Assembly (NCBI RefSeq): GCF_002002705.1
Contig: NZ_MUNS01000031.1
Span: 219,419-283,418, forward strand
DNA: 64,000 bases
Direction: 5' to 3'
Source of the DNA: Polaromonas sp. C04
GTDB taxonomy: Bacteria > Pseudomonadota > Gammaproteobacteria > Burkholderiales > Burkholderiaceae_C
The position numbers and the translations under genes are program-made. Below, piece after piece: positions 8,947 to 17,757 of the stretch. Position 1 is the first letter of the stretch, and every line of letters begins with the position of its first letter. Below the pieces are notes generated by a model. That model ran no database searches. It was not told the origin of the DNA and was given only the letters and a program-made list of their open reading frames with translations.

Positions 8947-9272
8947 CCGGTGGCGTCTCGCACGGGCCGGGTGGAGCACACAGCCTCCAGCGGCGCCATC
9001 TGCGGCGCGTCGACCTCAATCAGATCAGCGCAGCGGCGCAGCACACGGGCACGCTCGCGGGGTGCGCAGCGCGCCCAGTCGGACGTGCACCAGGCGCGCC
9101 ACGCATCCTGCACCGCGGCAGCCACGGTGGTTGCGTCGGCCACGGGCAATTCACCATGCACCTGCCCGTCGGAGGGGCGCAGCACCGTGCGACGCGCTGC
9201 GGCGGAAACCAACTGGCCGCCGATGTAATGGCCGGATGGTGCCGCAATGGATTGGGGGTCGAAAAGTAGCAT
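8947..9272 (-). pseudogene. Aldehyde dehydrogenase, N-terminal fragment
   Basis: Starts at ATG 9272 and gives about 109 residues of a typical aldehyde dehydrogenase N-terminus (YIGGQLVSAA, RPSDGQVHGELPVADATTV, then RARVLRRCADLI). It stops abruptly at the IS6 end and would be translated into the IS. The remaining C-terminal part is at 7658-8178. The original gene probably was the first gene of the leftward HAD/oxidoreductase/transporter operon and would have oxidised the aldehyde formed by the flavoprotein. Confidence 0.85.
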
Positions 9273-9507
9273 GGCAAAGGATCGCCCGCAGGGGTCTGGG
9301 CGGGAGGTGGAAAAGGATGGTTGATGCTAGGCACCAAGGCCCGGCATTTGTGTCCGTAAAAGCTCCTCAGGCCGCAGTAAATTGCAAATCCGCAAAGCCC
9401 CGCAGACGATGCTTGCAAGTTGCGGGCAAACCCCAATTCGGCACTGGTGCAACGCCGCGATGTCGTCCATGATAGGCACCAATTTCCATTGCCGTGAGGT
9501 GCTTTCC

Positions 9508-10395
9508 ATGTCGTTGAAGCCCGGTGTCTCGCTCTCGTCCGTCGCCGATGACGGAGTGGTGCTGCGCCCCATGACCGCCGACGACCTGCTCCAGGCGTAC
9601 GCCCTGTCGGCCGAGCAGCGCTGGCCCCACCGCCCGGTGGACTGGGAGCAGGTATTCGCACACAGCGAAGGCCTGGTGGCCGAGCGTGACGGCAAGGTTG
9701 TGGCTACGGCGCAGCGCTGGCTCTGGGGCGACCACCACGCCACCATCGGCCTCGTGATCGTGTCGCCCGCGTGCCAGGGCCGGCGAATCGGCCACCGGCT
9801 GATGAGCGCGCTGCTGGACGGCATGGACGACCGCACCTTACTGCTGCAGGCCACGGCCGAGGGCCGTGGCCTTTACGAGCGGCTGGGTTTTGTGCGCACC
9901 GGCGAAATCCGCCAGCACCAGGGCATGGCGCAACCCACCCCGCTGATCGCTCTGCCTGCCGGCTGGCGCCTGCGCCCCGCCGGACTGAACGAAGCCGCCG
10001 TCCTGTACCGGCTGGATGAAGACGCGCGCGGCATGCCACGGCCCGCACTCATCGACGATCTGCTCGCCCAGGCCGATGCCTGCGTGGTGCTGGACCACGA
10101 CGGCACTCCAAAGGGCTTTGCTATCCTGCGCCGGTTTGGCCGCGGCCACGCCATCGGTCCCGTGGTTGCACCCGACCCTGAAAGCGCCAAGGCGCTGATC
10201 GCCCACCTGGCCGGCATGAACGCCGGGCGCTTCACCCGCATCGATATCGACTTCGACTCTGGGCTGACCGAGTGGCTGGAGGGCATTGGCCTGCTGCGCG
10301 TGGAGGCCCCCACCACGATGGTACGCGGCGCACCGCTTCAGCACCCCGTCGGCGCGCCCCGGTTGTTCGCCATCGTGACGCAGGCGCTGTGCTGA
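9508..10395 (+). CDS. GNAT-family N-acetyltransferase (tandem domains)
   Basis: A 295-residue protein with an N-terminal GNAT domain. VLRPMTADDLLQAYAL opens it and the acetyl-CoA loop is VSPACQGRRIGHRLMSALL (about residues 90-108), followed by LYERLGF. The second half (LRPAGLNEAAVLY..., LRRFGRGHAIGPVVA) looks like a second, diverged acetyltransferase-like domain. The ATG at 9508 is chosen because a purine-rich TGAGGT lies 8 bases upstream and homology starts just after it. A longer frame from 9382 has no conserved content. It is transcribed divergently from the broken dehydrogenase. The acceptor substrate is unknown. Confidence 0.8.
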   Translation: MSLKPGVSLSSVADDGVVLRPMTADDLLQAYALSAEQRWPHRPVDWEQVFAHSEGLVAERDGKVVATAQRWLWGDHHATIGLVIVSPACQGRRIGHRLMSALLDGMDDRTLLLQATAEGRGLYERLGFVRTGEIRQHQGMAQPTPLIALPAGWRLRPAGLNEAAVLYRLDEDARGMPRPALIDDLLAQADACVVLDHDGTPKGFAILRRFGRGHAIGPVVAPDPESAKALIAHLAGMNAGRFTRIDIDFDSGLTEWLEGIGLLRVEAPTTMVRGAPLQHPVGAPRLFAIVTQALC

Positions 10396-10439
10396 AGGCC
10401 CGCTGATTCCAGCAACCTGCCCGAACAACGACAAGCAAC

Positions 10440-10571
10440 ATGAGACAAGACATGAGCCAACGATTTGTCCGTCTGGCAGAGCAGGCCCGCGCCCGCGTGC
10501 GCATCTTGATCGACGGGGAGATGGCCGCCGCACTCGCCGGCGACATCGCTCCTTCTTCCTCCTTCCATTGA
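10440..10571 (+). pseudogene. Remnant of a small (2Fe-2S)-binding protein (HcnA/SoxA N-terminal type)
   Basis: A 43-codon frame beginning MRQDMSQRFVRLAEQARA, then VRILIDGEMAAALAGD. The VRILIDGE...ALAGD segment is the start of the plant-type 2Fe-2S domain found in small electron-transfer subunits of multi-subunit amino-acid/imino-acid dehydrogenases. None of the cluster cysteines follow: the frame ends in APSSSFH. It therefore looks like a truncated leftover rather than a functional gene. It could also be an accidental small protein. Confidence 0.5.
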
Positions 10572-10579
10572 AAACCAGC

Positions 10580-11353
10580 ATGTCCAACCTGCAGCCTGCC
10601 TTGGCCCGTGCGGCCCATCCAGCCTCTGCGCCTTCCTTCATCGACCTGCGCGCATTTGCACGCGACCCCCGCCAGGGCGTTGCCGTGGCGTCTTCCGCGG
10701 GAGACGATCCTTTTCTTGCCCACCGCCACGCGCTGGACTGGACGCCGGGCCCGGTGACGGCGGGCGTCATCACGCTCGACGCCGGCAGTGGCGAAGTGCA
10801 AGCCCTGCCGGCCGATGAATTCATCCTCGTCCATGAAGGCCGCCTGACCCTGGCGCAACAAGGCGAGAAGCAGGACCTCCCCCTGACCCTGGAGCCGGGC
10901 CAGAGCGCCGTGATCCCACGCGGGGCGGCGTTCACCTGGTTGGCATCGACTCCGGTATCGCTCATCTTCACGCGCTACAACCTCAGCCAGCCGGGCAGTG
11001 GCGTCATCGTGCCCATCCAGCAATCGCCCGAACTCAAGCCTTCGGGCACGCCGCCCGTGGACCTGCTGACCACGCCCTCGCCTTCCTGCCGCAACTTCAC
11101 CGACTACCTGTCCGCAGACGGCGAGTTCATGTGCGGCACCTGGGATTCCACGCCCTATGCGCGCCGGCCCCTGTTCTACCGCCACTATGAACTGATGTAC
11201 CTGCTCAAAGGCAGCGTGGACTTCGTAGATGAAACCGGGCGCGGCGCCACCTTTTCGAAAGGCGCCATCTTCCTCGTCGAACAAGGTGCAAGTTGCACCT
11301 GGGACAGCCGCGAAGACGTCGCAAAGGTGTACGTCATTTACCGGCCCAAATAA
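10580..11353 (+). CDS. Cupin-domain protein (bicupin)
   Basis: A 257-residue soluble protein with two cupin-like beta-barrel segments. The first is around residues 55-130 (ADEFILVHEGRLTL, LEPGQSAVIPRGAAFTW), the second around 185-250 (YELMYLLKGSVDFVDETGRG, FSKGAIFLVEQGASCTWDS). The second has few of the usual His metal ligands, so a sensory or binding role is as likely as catalysis. ATG 10580 is preferred over the TTG at 10568 that overlaps the upstream stop. It lies in the rightward group with the 2-hydroxyacid reductase and cyclodeaminase-family genes. No specific function is recognised. Confidence 0.75.
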   Translation: MSNLQPALARAAHPASAPSFIDLRAFARDPRQGVAVASSAGDDPFLAHRHALDWTPGPVTAGVITLDAGSGEVQALPADEFILVHEGRLTLAQQGEKQDLPLTLEPGQSAVIPRGAAFTWLASTPVSLIFTRYNLSQPGSGVIVPIQQSPELKPSGTPPVDLLTTPSPSCRNFTDYLSADGEFMCGTWDSTPYARRPLFYRHYELMYLLKGSVDFVDETGRGATFSKGAIFLVEQGASCTWDSREDVAKVYVIYRPK

Positions 11354-11390
11354 GCAGGGCCAATTGTTTTCAGTGCCATCGCAGGCTCAC

Positions 11391-12317
11391 ATGACATTTC
11401 TCTATAAAGCCGATCCGAACAGAGGCGCGACATGGAAAAAACTCCTGGCCCGCGAGATGCCGGAGTTGCCGTTTCGGATCTGGCCCGATATCGGGAACCC
11501 AAAGGAGGTGCGTATTCTGGCCACGTGGCAGCCACCGCTGGACCTGACCACGCAGTTCCCCAACCTGGAAATCCTGTTCTCCACCGGCGCCGGCACCGAC
11601 CAGTTCGACTTTGCCGCCATCCCGCCCACACTGCCGGTGGTGCGCATGGTTGAGTCCGGCATTGTCCAGGGCATGGTCGAGTACGTGACGCTGGCCGTGC
11701 TGTCCCAACACCGCGACTGGCGCACCTACCAGGACCAGCAGCGCGCCGGCACCTGGCAGGCGCATCCCGTGCGCCCGGCATCGTCGCGCCGCGTGGGCGT
11801 GCTGGGCCTGGGCAACCTGGGCCGCGCCGTATTGGACCGCCTGCATGCCTTCGGTTTTTCGTGCGCGGGCTGGAGTCGATCGCCGCAACAGATCTACGAC
11901 GTGGAATGCCACCACGGACCCGCCGGCCTGCAGGCACTGCTGGCACGCACCGAGATTCTGATCTGCCTGCTGCCACTGACCGACAGCACGCGGGGCATCC
12001 TCCGCAAGCGGCTCTTCGACCAGTTGCCACACGGCGCCACCGTGATCAACGTGGGACGAGGCGGCCACCTGGTACAGGACGATCTGTTGCGGGCGCTGGA
12101 TGCCGGACAGCTTTCCAGTGCCGTGCTGGACGTGTGTGACCCGGAACCACTGCCACCGGAGCACCCTTTCTGGAGCCATCCCAAGGTGGTGCTCACACCG
12201 CATATCGCCAGCATGACGCAGCCCGAAACTGCGGTTGATGCCGTGATCGACAACCTGCGCCGCTACCGGCAAGGCCTGCCGATGATCGGGCTGGTGGACC
12301 GGGCGCGGGGCTACTGA
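11391..12317 (+). CDS. D-2-hydroxyacid dehydrogenase, glyoxylate/hydroxypyruvate reductase A type
   Basis: A 308-residue NAD(P)H-dependent reductase, close to the usual GhrA length. The dinucleotide fold [16 protein letters not shown] is at about residues 133-148. The catalytic set is Arg in [13 protein letters not shown], Glu in [13 protein letters not shown] and His in LTPHIAS. It would reduce glyoxylate, hydroxypyruvate or another 2-oxoacid. ATG 11391 is chosen because the family N-terminus starts here; the frame upstream overlaps the cupin gene. Together with the next two genes it may serve disposal of a small oxo- or hydroxy-acid. Confidence 0.88.
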   Translation: MTFLYKADPNRGATWKKLLAREMPELPFRIWPDIGNPKEVRILATWQPPLDLTTQFPNLEILFSTGAGTDQFDFAAIPPTLPVVRMVESGIVQGMVEYVTLAVLSQHRDWRTYQDQQRAGTWQAHPVRPASSRRVGVLGLGNLGRAVLDRLHAFGFSCAGWSRSPQQIYDVECHHGPAGLQALLARTEILICLLPLTDSTRGILRKRLFDQLPHGATVINVGRGGHLVQDDLLRALDAGQLSSAVLDVCDPEPLPPEHPFWSHPKVVLTPHIASMTQPETAVDAVIDNLRRYRQGLPMIGLVDRARGY

Positions 12318-12357
12318 GGCCCAGCCCATCCCAAACAACCATCAGAAGAAAACCCCC

Positions 12358-13353
12358 ATGAAAACACTACTGCTCAACAAAGAAGACGTGGGTCGCCTGA
12401 TCCACATGAGAGAAGTCATCGAGACGGTGGAGGAGGCCTACAAGGCCTTCAACAGCGGCCAGGTGACGCAACCGCCCTACACCTGCATCCACCTGCCCCC
12501 GCCCCGGGGCGAGATCGACTTCAAGCTCAGCCACTGCGAAGCCAACGAGATCATCTCGATGAAGGCCTCGTCCGGCGGATTCCCGAACAACCCCACGGAG
12601 TATGGAGTTCCCAGCGGCATGGGCACGGTCCTGCTGTTTGACGCGCGGACCTGCGCGCTCATCTGCGCAATGGATGGCAGCCTGCTCACCGGCCTGCGCA
12701 CCGGGGCGGCCGGTGCGGTGTCGGTCAAGGCGCTCGCCCGAAAGAACGCAAAGACCGTCGCTTCCATCGGCACCGGCAACCAGGCGCGGATGCAGATCCG
12801 CGCGATCCGCGAGGTGATGCAGATTGAGACCATCCATGCCTGGGACCACCACCCCGAGACCCTGGCCCAGTACCAGGTCGACATCGAACGCGAGTTCGGC
12901 ATCCCTGTGGTGGCGGCACGCTCCAAGCAGGCGGCGGTGGAGCAGGCCGACATCATCGTAACCACCACACGCGGCAAAGGCTCGCTGGTGGAGGCGGCCT
13001 GGGTGCAGCCGGGGACGCACATCGTCGCCATCGGCACCGACACCTATGGCAAGCAGGAATTTGAGCCCGAGATTTTCAGGGGCGCCAAGATCGTCAACGA
13101 CTCGATCGTGCAGTGCGTCGAAAAGGGGGAAACCTGGCACCCGCTGAACCGGCAAATCATCCGCCGCGAAGACATTCACGCGGAGCTAGGGGAAATCCTG
13201 CTGGGCAAGAAGCCGGGGCGCGAGACCGACAACGAGATCACGATCTTTGACTCCACCGGCATGGCCATCCAGGACAACACCACCGCAGCACGCATCTACC
13301 GCAATGCCATCGCCGGCCAGGTCGGCACGGCCTTTGAGTTCATTCCATCATGA
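12358..13353 (+). CDS. Ornithine cyclodeaminase / mu-crystallin family protein (EutC/BhcD-like candidate)
   Basis: A 331-residue NAD(P)-binding protein. Family signatures are [20 protein letters not shown] (about residues 103-122) and the Rossmann turn [15 protein letters not shown]. The superfamily includes ornithine cyclodeaminase, alanine dehydrogenase, ketimine reductases, EutC of hydroxyectoine use and the iminosuccinate reductase BhcD of the beta-hydroxyaspartate cycle. Its stop overlaps the start of the PLP dehydratase by four bases (ATGA), implying coupled function. The OCD + PLP-dehydratase pairing is the arrangement of EutC/EutB and BhcD/BhcB, so a role as imine reductase after dehydration of a hydroxyamino acid is the best guess. 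Confidence 0.85.
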   Translation: MKTLLLNKEDVGRLIHMREVIETVEEAYKAFNSGQVTQPPYTCIHLPPPRGEIDFKLSHCEANEIISMKASSGGFPNNPTEYGVPSGMGTVLLFDARTCALICAMDGSLLTGLRTGAAGAVSVKALARKNAKTVASIGTGNQARMQIRAIREVMQIETIHAWDHHPETLAQYQVDIEREFGIPVVAARSKQAAVEQADIIVTTTRGKGSLVEAAWVQPGTHIVAIGTDTYGKQEFEPEIFRGAKIVNDSIVQCVEKGETWHPLNRQIIRREDIHAELGEILLGKKPGRETDNEITIFDSTGMAIQDNTTAARIYRNAIAGQVGTAFEFIPS

Positions 13354-14321
13354 TTCCCCTGCTCGAACATCCCACCCTCCAGGACATCCACCAGGCCCGC
13401 GAGCGGCTGAAGCCCCACATTAAGCGCACGCCGATATTGCGTGCGGAAAAAATCGAGAAGACCGTGGGTTGCCAGCTTTATCTGAAGCCTGAAACCCTGC
13501 AAGTCACGGGCGCCTTCAAGATCCGAGGCGCTCTGAACAAGGCACTGTCTCTCTCCAAAGAAGAAATCGGCAGCGGTCTCATTGCGACCTCTTCGGGCAA
13601 CCACGCCCAGGGGATTGCCTATGCCGCCAGGATGCTGGGTGTCAAGGCGACCATCGTCGTTCCGGTGACGACACCCAGGATCAAGATCGAGAACACCCAA
13701 GCCCTGGGGGCGGAGGTGATTCTTTTCGACGGCGACACCGCCGCCCGATGGAAAAAGGTGTGCGAGATCGCCGCAGAGAACAATTACACGGCGGTTCACG
13801 GTTTCGAAGACCCGCTGGTCATGGCCGGCCAAGGGACCATCGGATGCGAGATCCTGGAGGATCTGGAGGGGGTGGACACCGTCATCGTTCCCCTGGGCGG
13901 CGGGGGCCTGATCTCGGGCATTGCCACCGCCATCAAGGAAACGAAGCCGTCGGTGCGGGTCATCGGCGCGGAGCCCGCCTTGACGCCCAAGTACTACCAA
14001 AGCCGCATCAACCAGCAGCGCACGTCGCTTCCCCTGAAAAATACCATTGCCGATGGGGTGCGAATCAGCGTGCCGGGGCAGAACCCCTATCCCATCATTG
14101 AGAAGTACGTGGATGAGATCGTTCTGGTGGAGGACGAACACATCATCGCGGGCATGCGCGCGCTGGCCAAGGATGCGAAGCTGATCGCGGAACCGGCGGC
14201 CTCCATCGGCCTTGGCGCCCTGCTGGCTGGCAGCGTGAAGCTCAGGTCCGACGAAAAAGTCTGCTTGGTGCTGAGCGGTGGAAACTGGGACCTGTGCGAC
14301 TTGGCCGATATCTACAAATAG
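13350..14321 (+). CDS. PLP-dependent threonine/serine dehydratase family protein (EutB/BhcB-like candidate)
   Basis: A 323-residue fold-type II PLP enzyme. The Schiff-base Lys is in [11 protein letters not shown] (about residue 56), with [13 protein letters not shown] and the phosphate-binding loop [14 protein letters not shown]. It has no C-terminal ACT regulatory domain, as in catabolic threonine dehydratase, serine racemase, EutB and beta-hydroxyaspartate dehydratase BhcB. The start overlaps the stop of the cyclodeaminase-family gene. Reaction: deaminating dehydration of a beta-hydroxy amino acid; which one is not decided by sequence. A second copy of its last 55 codons follows at 14373-14546. 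Confidence 0.87.
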   Translation: MIPLLEHPTLQDIHQARERLKPHIKRTPILRAEKIEKTVGCQLYLKPETLQVTGAFKIRGALNKALSLSKEEIGSGLIATSSGNHAQGIAYAARMLGVKATIVVPVTTPRIKIENTQALGAEVILFDGDTAARWKKVCEIAAENNYTAVHGFEDPLVMAGQGTIGCEILEDLEGVDTVIVPLGGGGLISGIATAIKETKPSVRVIGAEPALTPKYYQSRINQQRTSLPLKNTIADGVRISVPGQNPYPIIEKYVDEIVLVEDEHIIAGMRALAKDAKLIAEPAASIGLGALLAGSVKLRSDEKVCLVLSGGNWDLCDLADIYK

Positions 14322-14334
14322 CATTTTTCTTTCG

Positions 14335-14354
14335 CGTGAACTGAAGAGTTCACG
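14335..14354. repeat. Perfect hairpin after the dehydratase gene
   Basis: CGTGAACT GAAG AGTTCACG: 8-bp perfect stem with a GAAG loop, 13 bases after the dehydratase stop. It has no T-run on either strand, so it is not a classical terminator. It lies between the intact gene and the leftover tail of the second copy. Confidence 0.6.
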
Positions 14355-14372
14355 ACCCGAGCCCCCACGCAC

Positions 14373-14546
14373 ATGCGTGCGCTGGCCAAGGAGGCGAAGC
14401 TGACCGCAGAACCGGCGGCCTCCATCGGCATCGGCGCCCTGCTCGCCGGCAATGTGAAAGTCAGACCGGACGAAAAAGTCTGCGTGGTTCTGACAGGGGG
14501 AAACTGGGACCTTTGTCAGCTCGCCGAGGCCTTCGCCGGTGATTGA
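14373..14546 (+). pseudogene. Tail of a second PLP dehydratase (57 codons)
   Basis: Reads [20 protein letters not shown], then GALLAGNVKVRPDEKVCVVL, then TGGNWDLCQLAEAFAGD and stop. It aligns without gaps to the last 55 residues of the preceding dehydratase, with differences spread along it and a different C-terminal end. That means diverged homologous sequence, not a recent duplication. It has no PLP Lys or substrate site and cannot be a complete enzyme. It marks a former tandem pair of dehydratase genes. Confidence 0.75.
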
Positions 14547-14779
14547 GTAGCATTAGCAAACGATCGACGATTTGCGACGGTGCAGCGCCGGCGCCTCCAA
14601 GCTCGTCCGTACCATTGCCAACGGACAACCCCCTGACCATGCGCCATCCCCAGCCCTAATACATGACAGACCTTGGTGCAGATTCTGGCTGTATCGGGAT
14701 CCGGTGCTTCTCATTCGGTCTCTCAATCGAGTACGCGAGGGCGAGGAGCAGTCAGCGGAAGTCTCGTTCCCAACGAGCA
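14547..14779. other. Intergenic gap between convergent units
   Basis: About 230 bases between the dehydratase tail and the leftward Lrp gene. Short frames here are not credible. No T-rich hairpin that would count as a terminator was seen. Confidence 0.3.
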
Positions 14780-15280
14780 TTACTCCCAGCGCTTGCGGGT
14801 CGCGATGATGCTCAGAGGGTATTCACGTCGGTTCAGCGGCTGACGCAGGACGATCCGGCTGGCGAAACGTTCGATGCCAATTTCCTCTGCCAACATCTTG
14901 TCCATCAGCGCCTGGAAATAGCCGATGCCCGGCGCCACGATCTTCAACAGGTAGTCATAGCCGCCGCTGACGTTGTAGCACTCGGCAATCTCCTGGTACT
15001 TCCCGACAGCCTCCTCGAACTTGCGAAAGTCATGGGGAGTATGACTGTTGATGGTGACCTCGGAGAACACAACAACGTGCTCACCCAGTTTTTCCAGTGC
15101 GATGTCGGCGCCGTAGCTGCGAATAAGTCCAACCTCTTGCATCCGCTTGGTGCGCAGCAAGCATGGGCTGGGACTGAGGCCCACGTGATTTGCGAGGTCC
15201 ACGTTCGAGCAGCGCCCTTCGCGCTGAAGATGCACCAGTATCTTGAGGTCAAACCGGTCAAACGAAACCACGGAACTCAT
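14780..15280 (-). CDS. Lrp/AsnC family transcriptional regulator (copy 1)
   Basis: A 166-residue DNA-binding protein. The N-terminal winged helix-turn-helix is FDLKILVHLQREGRCSNVDL then ANHVGLSPSPCL (about residues 9-42), and the C-terminal RAM ligand-binding domain contains NVSGGYDYLLK. It is the last gene of the leftward HAD - kinase - PLP enzyme - Lrp set, 15 bases after the PLP enzyme stop. It probably senses an amino acid and controls this operon and the divergent aminotransferase. A paralogue with the same architecture is at 20258-20755. Confidence 0.93.
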   Translation of the reverse strand: MSSVVSFDRFDLKILVHLQREGRCSNVDLANHVGLSPSPCLLRTKRMQEVGLIRSYGADIALEKLGEHVVVFSEVTINSHTPHDFRKFEEAVGKYQEIAECYNVSGGYDYLLKIVAPGIGYFQALMDKMLAEEIGIERFASRIVLRQPLNRREYPLSIIATRKRWE

Positions 15281-15295
15281 GGCGCCATCGTACCG

Positions 15296-16654
15296 TCAAG
15301 TCGACTTGGGCGCTGTGATTTGCGCCTGGGCCAACGATTGGTCCAGTACATCGATCACGATGGCGGCTTGCTCCTCCGACAACACGAGTGGCGGACGAAT
15401 CTTGAGTACGTTGTGACCTTGGGCGCAGGCGCTGAGCAGCACGCCTTTGTCGCGCATCAGGTTGACCACCCGGCTGGCTAAGCTGCGGTCCGCCGCCCGC
15501 GTCGTGCGGTTCGATACAAGTTCGACACCTACGAAGAGCCCTGCCCCCCGCACATCGCCAATGGCATCGTGCTTTGCAGCGAGCCCGGCGATGCCATCGA
15601 GCAGCTTCTTGCCGACCTTGGCGGCGTGGGGCATCAGCTGTTCCCGTTCGATGGTCTCCAGCACCGCCAGCGCCGCTGCACATGAGACAGTGTTGCCGGC
15701 AAAGGTATTGAAATACCGCGAGTACTCGCCGAACTCCGCCAAGGCGTCGGCGGTCGCGAGCAGTCCGGCGATGGGCTGGCCGTTGCCCATCGGTTTGCCC
15801 AGCGTGACAATGTCGGGAACGAGGCCGTGGCGCTGGAAGCCCCACATGTGCCCGCCGGTACGACCAAAGCCGGGTTGCACCTCGTCGGCGATGAATAGGC
15901 CGCCAGTGCGCTTGATGGCCTCGACGGCTCCTTTCAGGAATCCTGCAGGCTCGGGCAGGATGCCGTCGCTGGTGAAAAGCGAATCAACGATCAGGGCCGC
16001 CGGCTTGATGCCGTGGCGCTGCAGGTCCGCGATGGCCGCTTCGACGTCACGCGTGAAGCGCTCGCCAAGGTCTGCGCCCTCGGCGTGGTACAGGCGGGGC
16101 GCAGGCACCAACCGAACGTGTGGGCCCAGATCCACCGTCACGCCCAGCGACGGCGAGAACTGCGACACGGCGTCAGTGATGCCGTGGTAGGCGGTGTCGG
16201 TGACGATCACTCCCGTGCCCCCCGTGCGCACCTTGGCGATGCGATAGGCCAGGTCGTTAGCCTCGCTGCCGGTGCAGGTTAGCATCAGGTGGGCCAGGCC
16301 GGTACCGGGCACACTGGCAAGCAGGCGCTCGGCCAACTGGAGGATGGTGTCATGCAGGTAGCGTGTATTGGTCGCGAGCGTCTGCACCTGGCGACAGATG
16401 GCTTCGGCCACCGCAGGGTGGCAATGCCCGAGCGAAGTGACGTTGTTGTAGGCATCCAGATAGCGACGGCCTTCGGGGTCGATCAGCCACGCGCCTTCGC
16501 CGCGCACGATGTGCAACGGGTGTTCGTACATTAGCCGGTAGGCCGGGCCAAGCAGCGCATTGCGCCGCGCAATCATGGCCTCTGTGGCGGGCTCGACCTT
16601 GGCGCGCCCGGGAATGTAGGCGTTGACCATGTTGAAGTCGGCGATGGTTTTCAT
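15296..16654 (-). CDS. Class-III PLP enzyme (aminotransferase fold; phospho-lyase-like candidate)
   Basis: A 452-residue class-III aminotransferase-fold protein. The aspartate of the cofactor site is in LFIADEVQPGFGRTG, the Schiff-base Lys in VTLGKPMGNG (about residue 290), and the phosphate region in TCTGSEANDLAYR. The segments NTRYLHDTILQLAERL and FNTFAGNTVSCAAALAVLE resemble the AGXT2L branch (ethanolamine-phosphate and phosphohydroxylysine phospho-lyases). ATG 16654 overlaps the kinase stop (ATGA), which fits a kinase then phospho-lyase pair. A longer frame from 16801 runs into the kinase gene and is rejected. An ordinary transaminase remains possible. Confidence 0.85.
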   Translation of the reverse strand: MKTIADFNMVNAYIPGRAKVEPATEAMIARRNALLGPAYRLMYEHPLHIVRGEGAWLIDPEGRRYLDAYNNVTSLGHCHPAVAEAICRQVQTLATNTRYLHDTILQLAERLLASVPGTGLAHLMLTCTGSEANDLAYRIAKVRTGGTGVIVTDTAYHGITDAVSQFSPSLGVTVDLGPHVRLVPAPRLYHAEGADLGERFTRDVEAAIADLQRHGIKPAALIVDSLFTSDGILPEPAGFLKGAVEAIKRTGGLFIADEVQPGFGRTGGHMWGFQRHGLVPDIVTLGKPMGNGQPIAGLLATADALAEFGEYSRYFNTFAGNTVSCAAALAVLETIEREQLMPHAAKVGKKLLDGIAGLAAKHDAIGDVRGAGLFVGVELVSNRTTRAADRSLASRVVNLMRDKGVLLSACAQGHNVLKIRPPLVLSEEQAAIVIDVLDQSLAQAQITAPKST

Positions 16655-17757
16655 GTGGCAGTTCCTTGGTGTGTGGGAGTCAGCAAGCGGTCGCGCGCTT
16701 CGTGGCGTGAGAGGTCCGCCATCTGCGACAGCGCCTCCCAGGCTGCAGGGTTGTGGCGCATGATATATGCCCGGTTTTCGGGGTAGCGCAAGGCGCGCCA
16801 TTCCGAGATCAGGGCTGTGATGAGGTGGCGCGTGGCCATGAGGTCAGCGACGATGTCCTGCTCCGCCGCTGTCAGCGGCAGCACGGCCTGGTAGGCACCG
16901 ACGAACTGCGCCGGCCCCTCGAACGGATCGGCGTTACCGGTCATGTGGAAGGCGGCCGCTGTGGCCACCTCGCCGACCAGTGGCGCATGGAGCATGTCGC
17001 CGAAATCGATGATGCCGGTGATGCGCGCCTGGTCCTCGGGCGCAACCAATACGTTGTAGAGGTGGTAATCGTTGTGGATCACCTGCGCTCGCAGCGAACC
17101 CAGGCGGGGCAGCACATGCTCCGTAAAGCGTGTCATGAACGACTGCGCAAGCGTGCGCCGTGGCCCTTCGGTAAGGCTGTGCAACTGCACCTTGAGCTGA
17201 TGCGCGGCAGACACGTTCCACAGCAGGTCGTGCGCAGCTGCGGGGTGCGTGAAGCCTTGCAGGGCGAGGTTCAGTTCGGCCATACCTCGGCCCATCGCCA
17301 TGCGCTGCGCAGCGGTGCGCGGCGTATTCCTGATCTGGGTGCCTTCCAGGTAAGTCAGCATGCGCACCGAAGTGCGGGCGCCATCGGCGAGCACCACAGT
17401 GTCACGCGTTCGGCCATCCACCGTGCGCACCACGCGGGGAACGGGCTGCCTGGGCGACGTGCGGGCGATGTGCTCAAGGGCGGCAACCTGAAAATCGACC
17501 AGCGGCACCGGCTCGCTGGGGTTACTGATCTTGAACACGTAGCGAGTGCCATCGGCCGTCTCTACGGCACAGTTCTGGTCACGCTCGCCAGCCAACGGCT
17601 CGATGGTGCTGCCGTCGATGCCGTAGAGGCGTGCCACCAGTGCCTGCACCTCGGCCGGCGCCAGGTTGGGCGCCGCAGTGCTCAGCTCCGCAGCCTCGTT
17701 TGGGCTTTGCGGCGGCACAGCCTCGGGCTGCCCACGGTGTGCGTCGGAGCTGAACAT
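16651..17757 (-). CDS. APH-family phosphotransferase (hydroxylysine kinase / homoserine kinase II-like)
   Basis: A 368-residue kinase of the aminoglycoside-phosphotransferase fold. The catalytic loop is VIHNDYHLYNVLV (Asp base and Asn, about residues 222-234) and the metal-binding motif is ITGIIDFGDM. The N-terminal lobe has YVFKISNPSEP with the ATP-binding Lys. Relatives phosphorylate hydroxylysine, choline, homoserine or other amino alcohols. It overlaps both neighbours by ATGA junctions: the HAD gene upstream and the class-III PLP enzyme downstream. That indicates a shared pathway, for instance phosphorylation then phosphate elimination of a hydroxy-amine. No drug-resistance role is suggested by context. 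Confidence 0.85.
   Translation of the reverse strand: MFSSDAHRGQPEAVPPQSPNEAAELSTAAPNLAPAEVQALVARLYGIDGSTIEPLAGERDQNCAVETADGTRYVFKISNPSEPVPLVDFQVAALEHIARTSPRQPVPRVVRTVDGRTRDTVVLADGARTSVRMLTYLEGTQIRNTPRTAAQRMAMGRGMAELNLALQGFTHPAAAHDLLWNVSAAHQLKVQLHSLTEGPRRTLAQSFMTRFTEHVLPRLGSLRAQVIHNDYHLYNVLVAPEDQARITGIIDFGDMLHAPLVGEVATAAAFHMTGNADPFEGPAQFVGAYQAVLPLTAAEQDIVADLMATRHLITALISEWRALRYPENRAYIMRHNPAAWEALSQMADLSRHEARDRLLTPTHQGTAT

Noticed and set aside
9838..11284. Large minus-strand frames opposite the GNAT and cupin genes
   Set aside because: The plus strand has recognisable GNAT and cupin motifs with ribosome-binding sites; the minus frames lack any.
16651..17757. Aminoglycoside resistance gene
   Set aside because: The fold is APH-type, but operon context with a PLP enzyme, HAD and Lrp indicates metabolism, and no specific resistance-enzyme similarity was recognised.
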